A DNA stretch of 64,000 nucleotides, from contig MU657176.1 of NCBI GenBank assembly GCA_026770575.1, positions 39,765 through 103,764 of the forward strand, written 5' to 3'. The stretch is from Pelagophyceae sp. CCMP2097 (lineage: Eukaryota; Sar; Pelagophyceae). The notes under the pieces are model-generated. The model did not search any database, was not told the DNA's origin, and was given only the letters and a program-made list of their open reading frames with translations. A program made the translations under genes and the position numbers. Positions 53,096-63,003 of this stretch are shown in pieces (the stretch's first letter is position 1; every line of letters starts with the position of its first letter).

Positions 53096-55682
53096 TTAGA
53101 GGACTTCGCCGCGCTCGCGCGCCGCGTCCTCTTCGGCCTCGCGCGCGTCCTCTTCGGCCTCTACTTTGCGGAGGTCGCGGAGCTGGGCCACAGACGCCTC
53201 GAAGCGCATCTTCGCATCCGCCTCGGTCCTTTCCTCGGCGGCGTCCGCGGCGGCATCGAGCAAGTCCGCGAGCGCGGTGACCTTGTCGGCGCCCGGCGGC
53301 AGCCGCGAAACGGCGAGCATGGCTTGGGTAAGGGGCACCATGACGTTGGCCATCAGGTACGTGCGCAGATCCGACGACCGCGAATGCAGCTCGTCGAACT
53401 GGGCGCGGAGCATCTCGTCGAACTCGCCGCGCTTCGCCCGCGGCGCATCCGAGCCCGGCGCCGTCGAAGGCGCCGCCTCCTCGGGCGGCAACGCGCTCGC
53501 AGCCGCATCCGGCGCCGGCGCGGGCGCGGCGGCGGCGTCGGGCGCGGCGGCGCCGGGCGCCTCGAGCGCCAGCTCGAGGCCCCAGTGGCCGTGGCCCGTC
53601 GCCTCGAGCGTGTCCAGCAGCTGCGTTGCAAGGTGCCGGCGCCAGTCCGCGGACTCGCCCGACGGCGCCTCGGCGTGGTCGCCCGCCGTGGCTTCGTCCG
53701 CCGCGGGCGCCTCGTCCGCCGCGGCCGACGAAGGCGCGACGGTGACGTCCGTGGCGCGGACGATTGTCGGTCGCACGCCGAGGACTTCCTCCACCCCCTC
53801 GGCCAGCGGCTTGGGCGGGCCCGCGTCCGGCGCCGCGCCGCCGTAGCGCCACTCCGCCGCTTCCTGCGCCGCCCAGGCCTTGAGCTCGGGCTCTTCCGCA
53901 ACGCCCGCCGAGACGACGACGACGTGCGACGGCGCCAGCCCCGGCGCGACGCGGACGAGCGACGACGCCGCGCCGTCGTCCACGACAGAGGTGATGCTCT
54001 GGCGCGCGGCCGAGGCGTCGCTGAAGGCGTCCGCGAGCTGCTGCGGCGTCACGGGCGCCGCGTCGAGGACGTAGCCCGCGCGCAGGTCAGGCGCGAGGAG
54101 GCGGAGCCGGAGCGCGCGGTCCGCGAGGGGCCCCGCGGCCGCGTCCCCCGCCTGGTCGAGGTCGGCCTTGAGCCCCCAGAGCGCGCGCTCGTACGGCGAC
54201 GCCGCCGCGATTTGCGCGTCGACGGCGGCCTTGAGCGCCGCATCTTCGGCCGACAGCGGCGCCACCACGCCGTCCGCGGGCGCCGCGCCGTCGGCCGGCG
54301 GCGGCGCGACAAACGCGGGCCGGGCGGCCTGCGCGGCGCACCACTGCACGCAGTCGCCGAGCGTGACGACAGGGAGTTTGAGCTCGTCGCCCAAGAAAGC
54401 TGCGACGTTTTCGAGGCCCGCGGCCTTGTCCGGGCGCATCACCCAGACGCGCGGCGCGGCGCAGCAGCGCGCGGCGACGTACTCATCGCAGACTTGTCCG
54501 ACATTTTTGACCAAGCCGCCAAAAGCGCCGCCGGACTCTGCCATGGCCTTTGAGAAGACTGATGTTTTGAGCTCCAGCCCCGCCAAATCGAGCGTGAGGA
54601 GCACCGACGGCGCCAGCGAGGCCAAATCGGCGGCGGACAAATCGGCGGCGGACAGAGCGCCTAAATCCAATGCCGCCAGGTCGGCGCGGAGCCGCCACTG
54701 CTTCACCTCCGGCGCGGCAACGGCAGCCTCGGCGGCGGGCGCAGCGCCGCCCGCGGGCTCGGCCGCGGGTTGGATGGCCGCCGGCGCGCTCGAGCCTGCG
54801 GGTTGGATGGCCGCCGGCGCGGTCGGCTCCGCGTCGTCGGGCTTTAAGGCGCCGGCGTAGCACTTCGCGTTCCAGTGGTCCACGAGCGCGGTGGCGACGT
54901 CCTCGAGCTGCGGCAGCGCGGCGTCTGCGGCGATGACGTAGGGCTTTGGCATTTGGTCCAGGGCTAAAAGATGCCAGAGAAAAGTGCACAAGTCGGCCAC
55001 GTGGAGCAGCGCCACACGGTTGTCGCCGGATTGCGGCAGCCGCAGCGGCGCCTCGCCGGCGCGAGAACCGCGCATCAAAGCCAGCAAAGACTCGTCGCCG
55101 CAGCCGAACGCGGCGCCCGCGGCGACGACGCAGGCGTCAAACTTGGCGCCCGCGAGGCGGAGCACGTGCGCCTCGAGGCGGAGCTGTGCCTCGGCGCCGC
55201 GCGCGCAGCGGCGCGCGGCGTAGTCGTCCTCGGACAGCCGCGCGCCGCCGGCCCGCGCGGCGCCGAGCGCGGGCGTCGCCGCCCACGTCATCAGGTTTGA
55301 CACGAGTACCACGCGCTGCCGCGGCTGGGCGCCGCGGTCCGACTCGCGCAGCGCGACGAGGACGGCGTGCATCTCGTCGCAGAGCGCGTCGCTCGCCAGG
55401 CGCGCGCCGACCCAGAGCAGCACGACATCCGCGGCCGCGAGCTGCTCCGGCCGGGGCAACGCGCCGCAGCCGGGCTCGTTCAGCAGCTCGTGGCCGGCGC
55501 CGGCGGCCTAGAGGGCCCCGTAGGAGCGTCGGCGGCGGCGCGCGCCGCGGCGCGGGTCCGCGAGGCCCCGCAACGCCCGTCGGAACCCGCATCCAGAGGC
55601 CCGGTTGACGATAAAGACGACTCACCACCGCGCTCAAGTACTCCGCGAACAGCCCGCTCGGGCCATGCGTCGCGATCCGCAT
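53096..55682 (-). CDS. Adenylate kinase 7-like protein with C-terminal Dpy-30 motif
   Basis: Exons 55682-55626 and 55507-53096, 822 aa; donor GTGAGT, acceptor TCTAG, phase 0. AK7 is an axonemal protein in ciliates, algae and animals. Seen: N-terminal Rossmann-like start (MRIATHGPSGLFAEYLSAV), an epimerase-like region (VVLVSNLMTWAATPA; NRVALLHVADLCTFLWHLL), then a kinase-like segment with LPVVTLGDCVQW and GYVLDAAPVTPQQLADAF that lacks the P-loop and the catalytic Arg set, and at the end YLMANVMVPLTQAML...ALADLLDAA, a Dpy-30 helix pair, followed by an acidic tail. The kinase domain is probably inactive. Ala/Pro-rich linkers inflate the length. Confidence 0.75.
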
Positions 55683-55868
55683 CGTCGCAAAGACGCCGGC
55701 AAGGGGAACCCTCGACGCTCGACGAGCTCGACGAGCGTTTTCCGTTGCGCAGTAAGGATTTGTCTCGCCCCTCTTCTAGACAAAAAGTGCGGAAACCCCG
55801 TCGAGCAGTGGATCGCCGCTGGTTCGCAACGCGCGGGCAGGTATAGATACGGCGGGCCGCGTTAAGGG

Positions 55869-56687
55869 CTAGTTTGCCGTATTTTGGGCGTGGAACATGC
55901 GCTGGATGTGCGCCGCAGCTTTGGGGAGCTGAGTAATTTGGTGGGCCGCCGTCTGGAACTTGAAGCCCTGGATCTTGCCGCGGCACGTAGACGCCCCGCA
56001 GGCACAGTCAAAGGGCGCGTCCATGGCCCACTCCGTCGTCTCGTAGTCGAACGTGATGACGGAGCCGGAGGCGAGGTCCTCGCGGGCGCGGAGCGCGAAC
56101 ATGGCCAGGTCCTCGTCGACGAGCGCCTCGCAATTGGGGTCGCACGAGTGGTTCGCCTTTTCGATCATCGTGTCCTCGGGCTGCACGTGCTTCGTCTCGC
56201 TGCACTGCACCGTGAAGATGGAAGGCGAGTCCTTGACCTCGAGGCCCGTGGCGTACGCGACGACTTCTCCGGCAGCAATGTCGCGCGTCGCCACGAGCAT
56301 GGCCTACGCGGCAGAGACGTCGACGGGGCTCCCGAGATGTGGCAGCGGGGATCGCGCCGCCAAGCGCCGTGCTCGCGCGCCTTGCTTTCAAAGCGAGCCA
56401 ATGAGAGGCACGTGGCCTTTCTTTCAAACACAACATGCGTGCAAGTCGTGCCAGAGCATCGCGGTCGTGAGACCGGCGAGGCACCCGCAAGACCGTGCTC
56501 GACCCGTGCAGCGGCGGCCCGCCTCTCTCGGCCGTGGAGGGGCCTTTCTCTATATGGGTTCGAATCTCGTTTCCGCGCGCACCTCGCCGCGCCAGTCCTC
56601 GACCTTGATGCCGCTCGTCTGGATCATGGGCAGCGGCTTGCCGTCGACGCCGGCCGCCGGCTGCAGGTCCTTGGCCTCCCAGAGCAT
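55869..56687 (-). CDS. SET-domain protein with post-SET cysteine motif
   Basis: Exons 56687-56583 and 56303-55869, 179 aa; donor GTGCGC, acceptor CGTAG, phase 0. A compact lysine methyltransferase-like protein. Seen: LVATRDIAAGEVV, the pseudoknot NHSCDPNCEALV, SVITFDYETTEW and CACGASTCRGKI (post-SET zinc site). The pre-SET region is absent and the SET-I insert short. FDYETTEW is followed by WAMDAPFDCAC rather than the usual arrangement, but the cofactor-binding NHS is intact. Substrate unknown. Confidence 0.82.
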
Positions 56688-56699
56688 CTTGACTGGCCT

Positions 56700-57328
56700 T
56701 TTTTAGGAAGACTGGAGCGGCGGATCAGAAGTTTCCGATTGCTGAAGCACACGCGTTCAAACAGGCTCTTGTGCCCCCCTCTTTGGATTTAATTTCATGG
56801 TGAGATTGATGGGGGGGGGGGAATGAGAAGGAAACCACTTACAATGTAGGAAACCTCTTCAATCAACCCATCCGTTAAATTTTCGGAGGAGACGCAAGAG
56901 TTTTCGCGTTCATCCAATTGGTTCATCAAACGTTCGCTTGAATCACCCACCTCGGAAAACCCGTTGGACGATCCTGTCGGGCATGCCACACGTTGGGTTG
57001 CGCAATTGCACACTGTCCTGTGCAGGACCACACTCTCGGAGGTCGAGCCCGGGGTGAAAAGAACAATTTTAAAAAAGGATTTGAATCTGTTGTCGTGAAA
57101 AGTTAGCCGGCGACGCCGAGCGGCCCACCCCCAGCAGCTCGCAGCCGGCCGCCGCGCCGCGCAGGGCTGTCCTCGCGTCACTTCCATGGAAAATGGGGGG
57201 CTCGCTGCGCCTCGGGGTCTTCGGCGACGCTTGTGACATTCCAAATCATCGAGTCGTGGTTCCAGATCCGACGAGGGCTCCGGACGGACGTCGGAGCGAG
57301 CAGGAGCTCCGCCTTTCGTCCGCGAGCC
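56700..57328. other. Low-GC intergenic segment with an 11-G run
   Basis: Between divergent genes. 56700-57110 is distinctly AT-richer than the rest of the window, with 11 consecutive G at 56811-56821. No credible ORF; the long minus-strand frame here lacks any family resemblance. Could be a promoter region or inserted DNA. Confidence 0.5.
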
Positions 57329-58499
57329 ATGGCGTCCAGTGTCCACGCGGCGGCGGTCGTCGAGGTGGTCGTTCGATCGGAGCGCTTCAAATTCAACGCT
57401 GCTCATTTCGTCGCCTTCAAGGGCTACCGAGAGCGCTTGCACGGCCACAACTACACCGTCGGCATCCGCATGCTCGGTGAGCGCGCGGCCGCGGCGGACG
57501 CGCGCTTAAGTGCCAAACAGGTACGACGTCGCCCGTCGACGGCTACGTCATGGACTTTGGCGACGTGAAGAAAACGGTGCGAGACGTCTGCGCCCAGCTC
57601 AACGAGCGCTTCCTCTGCCCGGCGAGGTCCGACGTTTTGCGGATCGACGCTGCTGGGGCCAACGTCTGCATGCGCTGCGAGGACGGGTCTTTCTTCTCGC
57701 TCCCGAAAGACGACTGCGCCATGCTCCCAATCGTCCACTCGACGGCCGAGGAGCTCGCGGCCATGCTCTGGACCAAGATTATCCAGGAATTCGGCATTGA
57801 GATCCTCCGAGGCCGAAAGATCACCACGCTGGAAGTCAGCGTCGCGGAGAGCCCCACGCAGGAGGCGCGCTACTGCCAGTCGTGCGTTTCTTCTTCCCGC
57901 CCGAAGGCCGTCTCACTCTTTACGCGCCGCCTGAAAGCCGTCCCGACGCGCGGCCAGGCTCGACGCGTACGACCCCGCGGCGCCGGCCGTGTTCGTCGGT
58001 CCGCCCAACTCGGGCTGCTCGGCGTTCCGCGTCCCCGACCGCAGCGCGCGCACCCTCCTCGACCGAGTCCGCGGCCACGAGGCGGCGGCGCCGTTCGAGG
58101 CCATCGGCGACCTCGCCGCGTGCGTCCGCTGCCTCGCAAGCGACGTTTGAGGGCAGGAGCCGCCCGTCGAACGTGGCCCGCGCAGGATCCAAACGCGCCT
58201 CGACGCCGGGCAGTACGAGGCCGTCGACGTACGTTGTCACATGCTTCCGGGATGGTTCTTTTGGCGTCGCCCTGCGGTCGACGGCACACTCTCCCGTACA
58301 GGACCTCGTCACGGACCTTCGGCGCATCATCGACCATAGCCGCAAGTTCAACGAACACGGCACCGAGTACGGCATCGCCGCCGACGTGAGTCCCGCATTC
58401 TGCCGAGCAGACCGCGACGCCGGACCACAGACGCTCGACGCCTTCATCGACGTCCTGCACGCCGAGGGAGCGCAGGAGGCCGACGCGCCGGCGCGATGA
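57329..58499 (+). CDS. 6-pyruvoyl-tetrahydropterin synthase (PTPS-III type) fused to a short bromodomain
   Basis: Five exons: 57329-57476, 57521-57881, 57958-58119, 58186-58228, 58302-58499; 303 aa, all phases agreeing. The PTPS half has zinc ligands FNAAHF and RERLHGHNY, with Glu at the position used by PTPS-III enzymes that feed folate synthesis. It continues YVMDFGDVKKTVRDVCAQL and ends LEVSVAESPTQEARY, the normal C-terminus of the family. No stop follows. A GTGCGT donor leads to a linker (LDAYDPAAPAVFVGPP) and then IGDLAAIQTRLDAGQYEAVD and DLVTDLRRIIDHSRKFNEHG, matching bromodomain helices A-B; Asn of the acetyl-lysine pocket is present (KFNEHG). The ZA loop is shortened. Alternative: two genes with a mis-set boundary, but the second half has no ATG of its own. 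Confidence 0.75.
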
Positions 58500-58739
58500 A
58501 GCGACGGCGCGGCGTCGCTGGAGACCGCCGGCACGCCGACGACGCAGCATGAAGTCCGACACGAGCGCTCAAAGCCCGCCGCCGCTCGCCGACGGCGCGC
58601 CTGTCGTACACTCGCGAGGCGCGGTACTAAAACGGTCCTAAGAAGAACCCCGCCCCGGAGCCGCGATGCCCTCAATTGCACTCTCTGCGGCGCGCCCGGT
58701 GGTCACTCCTTGGAGGTGGTTTGACAGGTAATACAAGGT

Positions 58740-60644
58740 TTAGTGCTCGTAGTCCGCGCCAGACCCGAACTCCCAGGCGTCGCAGAGGCGGCGGAGGCGA
58801 AAGGCTTCGCGTCGGTCGTCTGCGTTGCCGGAATCGAGCTTTGCGGCTTTGGCGCGCGTGGGCGCGTCGAGCGTGGCGTGCGCGGCCTGGTAGGCGAACA
58901 TGGACAGGAAATGGCCCATCCACTGCGCGATTTCGGAAAGGCCGACGTAGTACAGCAGCACGGGGATGTTCAGCGGGTCTCGCAGCGTGGCGAGGCTGAG
59001 GATCTGAAGGAGAGGTATCGGTTGGACGACGTCTTGATTGAATGGTCTCAAAACGCCATTGCCCAGTTCTTGCATGTTGTCGTAGTTCTGCCGCATCAGG
59101 CGATTCACGAAATCCGGCGGCCGCTTCGCGCCGAGAGGGACCACAAACGACTTTTGGAACATCCACGTCACGGAAAGGTTGGGCGTGTACGGGTTGATTG
59201 TACCGAGGTCGCGCGCCGACAAGGCATCCGCCTTTAAAGCGTCGTGCGTCGCGTCGGCGACGCGGCCGAGGTGCCTCGTGAGTGCGCCGAAGCCGCCAAA
59301 GGAGAGCGGGGACTGGATGCCGGACGCGTCTCCAACAGCTAAGATCCGAGCCGACCGCGAAGGTAAAGGCGAGTCCTTGTACGTCGGAAACAGGCCGAAC
59401 AAGGCGCGGTCGACTTGCAGGTCGCCGGCCGAGACGGCGGCATCGACGAGGTGGCCCGCAACGTCGCCGGGGGCCTTGTTGAAAGCGTCGTGGTTCCATT
59501 GTTGGTATTTCGGAAGACGCTCCCAGTAGTCTTCAAACTGGCCCTGCACCGTGTGGTTCCGCGCCGAATCGGCGTCGAGGTACGTGAAGAGGTACGTCGT
59601 CCGCGCGTCTGCGGCGGCGCTGGAGGGGAAGGCCTCCCAAAAGTACTGCCGGTCCTCTGTCGAAGGCTCGTTGGTGTAGATGAGGTCGCCAAAGGAATTG
59701 TCCTTGGCGTAGCCGCGCGCCAGCGTGCCGACGACGCAGCAGACGCCGCTCGGGCGCGGCTCGACGCCGCCGTTGTTCTCGATTCTCGTCTGTCTAGCTA
59801 GAGGCGACCCGTTGCCCATGGCGTCGATCACCAGTCTCGCGGAGACGGCGAGCGGCGCGCCGTCCGCCGAGACGGCGCGGACGACTGCGCAATCGTCGTA
59901 GACGTCGACGCCTTCCGAGTTTGTTCTTTCCAAAACGACGCCGCCGAAACGTTCAAACACGTCGCGCGCTCTCTGAACGGCCACCGCCGGCCGCACGCCG
60001 ACGTTCAAGACGCCCGGCAGCCAGACCTCTTGCACGCCTTTGGTGCCCGTGGCGCCAAACTCGCCCGAGTTGAAGCCGGCGCGCACGCTTCCGAAGTGTG
60101 ACGCCACGAGCGTGCCCGCGGCGCCGTTCAGCACCTCGCCGCGGCCGGGCGTCCCCGTGGCGCCGTCGACGTCTGCGGCGTCAAACGCGCCCGCGGCGAC
60201 GAGAGCGTTGACCTCGTCCAAAGAGAGATTCCACTCTTGGTTTCGGCCGACCAGCGCTCCTCTTTCAATCACGGCCACTTTGAGGCCGCGCCTCGCCAAG
60301 GCCGCCGCGACGAAGATGCCGAGCGTGCCGCCGAGGACGACGGCGTCGTAGTCCGCAGCCGCCGGCGCGGAGCCGGAAACGGGCGAGACGAAGGGTTTTG
60401 GAAGCGGCCGCGACCCCGACTTGATCGAGGCCCAGGCGCGGTCCGCCGCCAAGACGCCCTGCCAGCTGCCCGCCGCGCCGGCGCCCGCGCCGTCGCCCTC
60501 GGCGCCGAGCGACTCGAGGATGCGCTGCGTGCGCGACGGCGCAGGTGTTGCGCAGAGCCGCGTCGAAGCGGCGCGGCGGCGCGGCGCCACGAGCGCCGTG
60601 CACGTCGATGCGCAAAACGCTAGCAACGCCATCCGACGCATCAT
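58740..60644 (-). CDS. Plastid lycopene-cyclase-like FAD oxidoreductase
   Basis: Single exon, 634 aa from ATG 60644. Presequence MMRRMALLAFCASTCTALVAP then RRRAASTRLCATPAP resembles a bipartite plastid leader. FAD-binding AVVLGGTLGIFVAAALARRG, a second motif LVIDAMGNGSPLAR, and AVGDASGIQSPLSFGGFGAL are characteristic of a plant and algal family annotated as lycopene beta/epsilon-cyclase-like (for example Arabidopsis At2g32640), distinct from true LCYB/LCYE. The C-terminal part carries hydrophobic helices (PIPLLQILSLATL, YVGLSEIAQWMGHF), suggesting membrane contact. The reaction is not established for this family. Confidence 0.8.
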   Translation of the reverse strand: MMRRMALLAFCASTCTALVAPRRRAASTRLCATPAPSRTQRILESLGAEGDGAGAGAAGSWQGVLAADRAWASIKSGSRPLPKPFVSPVSGSAPAAADYDAVVLGGTLGIFVAAALARRGLKVAVIERGALVGRNQEWNLSLDEVNALVAAGAFDAADVDGATGTPGRGEVLNGAAGTLVASHFGSVRAGFNSGEFGATGTKGVQEVWLPGVLNVGVRPAVAVQRARDVFERFGGVVLERTNSEGVDVYDDCAVVRAVSADGAPLAVSARLVIDAMGNGSPLARQTRIENNGGVEPRPSGVCCVVGTLARGYAKDNSFGDLIYTNEPSTEDRQYFWEAFPSSAAADARTTYLFTYLDADSARNHTVQGQFEDYWERLPKYQQWNHDAFNKAPGDVAGHLVDAAVSAGDLQVDRALFGLFPTYKDSPLPSRSARILAVGDASGIQSPLSFGGFGALTRHLGRVADATHDALKADALSARDLGTINPYTPNLSVTWMFQKSFVVPLGAKRPPDFVNRLMRQNYDNMQELGNGVLRPFNQDVVQPIPLLQILSLATLRDPLNIPVLLYYVGLSEIAQWMGHFLSMFAYQAAHATLDAPTRAKAAKLDSGNADDRREAFRLRRLCDAWEFGSGADYEH

Positions 60645-61023
60645 GCTACGCCGGCCACGCAGAGCTCGGCGCCGCGCTTCTTCTTCTCGGACGCGAGGAC
60701 TGACGCAGCCCCGAGGCTTCTCCAAAAGGCTTCTCCAAACTCTAAAACGCAGTCTGTGAGCGCGGTCTGTGAATTCACACACGTCAAAGGGTTCTGCTCG
60801 GGAGCCGCAAGCGTCGTCGTGGCCCCGCTGATCGGAGAAGAGACTAAATGCATGTATGAACCACGATACGTCCCTACGCGAGCCTCTAGACGAGCCAGAG
60901 TGCTGGCGGTGGCTTGCAACGTTTTTTCTTCTTCTCGCGGATGTCAGGGCGCGTCGTGGGCGGCGGCCTGTGGTCGCACGCTCGCGACGGTCCTCGGCAA
61001 TACGATCCTCCCGGGCGGTTGAC
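60645..61023. other. Intergenic stretch
   Basis: Between two minus-strand genes; no gene or repeat seen. Confidence 0.4.
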
Positions 61024-62863
61024 CTAGCGGGGCAAACGTCGCAGGCTTTCAAGGGCCGCTCCTCGGCCGCGGGCGGGAGGCAAGGGCGCTTTCGCGGCAC
61101 AGCGGAGCGTACCTCCGAACATGGGCTTCAGGTATCGGTTGTCGATCTCACGCCAGGCGCCGTGGATGCCGTGCGTCAAACTCGCGGCGCGCATGCGCGC
61201 CGCCGGGTGATCCGCGGCGCGCGCGTGCGTTGCGCCGTCGGCGGAAGCCTTCAAATCCTGCAGCTCGAACGACTGCGGGTTCAACGGCGCCGCGGCGTCG
61301 TCGTCGTCGTGGAGTTGCTCCTCGGGCTCCGACTTCTTCATGCCCATGTGGCGCAGCATGGGCTCCGTGAGGCCGCCGCAGACGACGGTCGTGAAAATAA
61401 CTACCGATAGCGTCGTCGTCTCGTAGACGTCTTTGTGCGGCCCCGGCATGTTCTGCGACAGGGCGAACGCAATGGCGCCTCGCAGACCGGCGAACCAGAT
61501 GACGAGCTGCATGCGGAACGGGATCTGCGTCTTTCGCGCCGTGTTGCTTAAAAAGCTCAGCGGGAACGTGTTCAACATGCGCCCCAGCGCGCAAAACACA
61601 ATCGCCAGCGCGATGAACTTGAGGTCCCACGACTTGAAGCGGCCCGTGAAGAAGCCCATGCCCATGTACATGAAGACAAAGGACTCGGCAACGCAGGCCA
61701 GCGAAGCGAAGATCTCCTCTGCGGTGACCTGCGACGTCTTCGAGAGATTGTAAGAGTTGTAATGCGCCAGAATAATCCCGCAGAAGAATAGCGCCATGAT
61801 GCCGCTCAGCTCGATGGCTTCCGCCAAAGCGTAGGCGCCGTAGGCAAAGAGGAAGAGCAAGGATATTTCGTACTTTGGGTAGTCTCGGATCCTCGTGTGC
61901 CGGAAGATGTACGAGCAGATGAGGCCTGTGACGACGCCGATGAAGACGCTGCCGACGCTGACGCCGACGAATTCGGCGAGCGCGACGAGGATTTTGGACT
62001 GGTCCAAGACCTGCCCTTCTTCGTAATACTTGTAAAACGTCCTGAAGAGAACAATGGCCACGGCGTCGTTGAGCACAGATTCGCCAAAGACGAGCGAGTA
62101 GAGCAGAGGGTCGCAGTTCAACTCGGGCGAGCCCATGATGGACAAAGTGGCAACAGGGTCGACCGCCGATATTAGAGACCCAAAGAGCAAAGCCTCCATC
62201 GGGTTCGTCGCGTCTACCTCGATGAGGCCTACGCAGAAAAGTCGGCCCTCTCGCGGCGAACTCGATGCGCCCTCTCGCGGCTCTGCGGTCCGCTGCCAAA
62301 GGTCGACGCGGCTTTCTTGCCCGCCTTTGCGCAGGCGAAGACGAGGTAGCCCACGACGAACGTCGAGATCAGCGTGCCGATGACGGCGTACGCCGTGATC
62401 GTCCCGAGGTTGCGGAAGAAGTTTTTGCGCCGGAGCGTGTAGCCGGCCTAGCGTCGCGGTGGAGACGCAAGAAGCGAACATGACATGAAGACATCATCGC
62501 GCCTCGAAGATGATGGGCGGCAGCAGGAAGAAGAAGAAGAGCTCCGGCTGGAACCTAGTCTCGTACTGCGGCTTCTTGCTCGGCGCGGCGCGCTCCGCTC
62601 ACGAGAGGAAGTTGAGCTCCTCGTCCGACTGCGTGATGAGGCGCGCGATGCCGCCTTTCGAATGTCAGTCGAGCGTCTCCTTGGCGGTCGAGGGACGCAC
62701 CGACGATGAGTCCGACGCAGAGGGCGGCGGAGCTCTCCGGGACTGCGTAGAAGCGGTTCTTTTTGATGAGATACGCCGACAGGATGCACAGGCCGAGGAC
62801 GACGACGAGGAGGAGCGTGTTCAAGGCGTGGAACTCGTGGGAACCGTCGTCCATATCCGACAT
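61024..62863 (-). CDS. Na+/H+ exchanger, NHE (CPA1) family
   Basis: Five exons, 62863-62701, 62654-62603, 62554-62503, 62447-62321 and 62228-61024, 532 aa. Electroneutral antiporter with about 12 membrane helices. Seen: LLLVVVLGLCILSAYLIKK, GLIVGGGIARL across intron 1, FQPELFFFFLLPPIIFEAGY across introns 2 and 3, the ion-binding SAVDPVATL, and LVFGESVLNDAVAIVLF, then GLRGAIAFAL. Introns 3 and 4 begin GCGCGA and GCAAGA, both GC-AG, and are the only solutions giving family sequence. The cytoplasmic tail is short and begins KKSEPEEQL. ATG at 62863; a second in frame is at 62854. Starts 140 bp from the divergent downstream gene. Confidence 0.93.
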
Positions 62864-63003
62864 CCGCGGGCCCGCCGTGGCAGGCGCGCGCGCGGGACTG
62901 CTTTCGGAGAAGGTTTGGTGCCGGTGAGGAGTCCGGCAAAAACGCCGACGTTGGTCCGGCCCGCGTCGTTCTTCGGGCGCCGCCTTCACGGTCTCGGTCC
63001 ACT

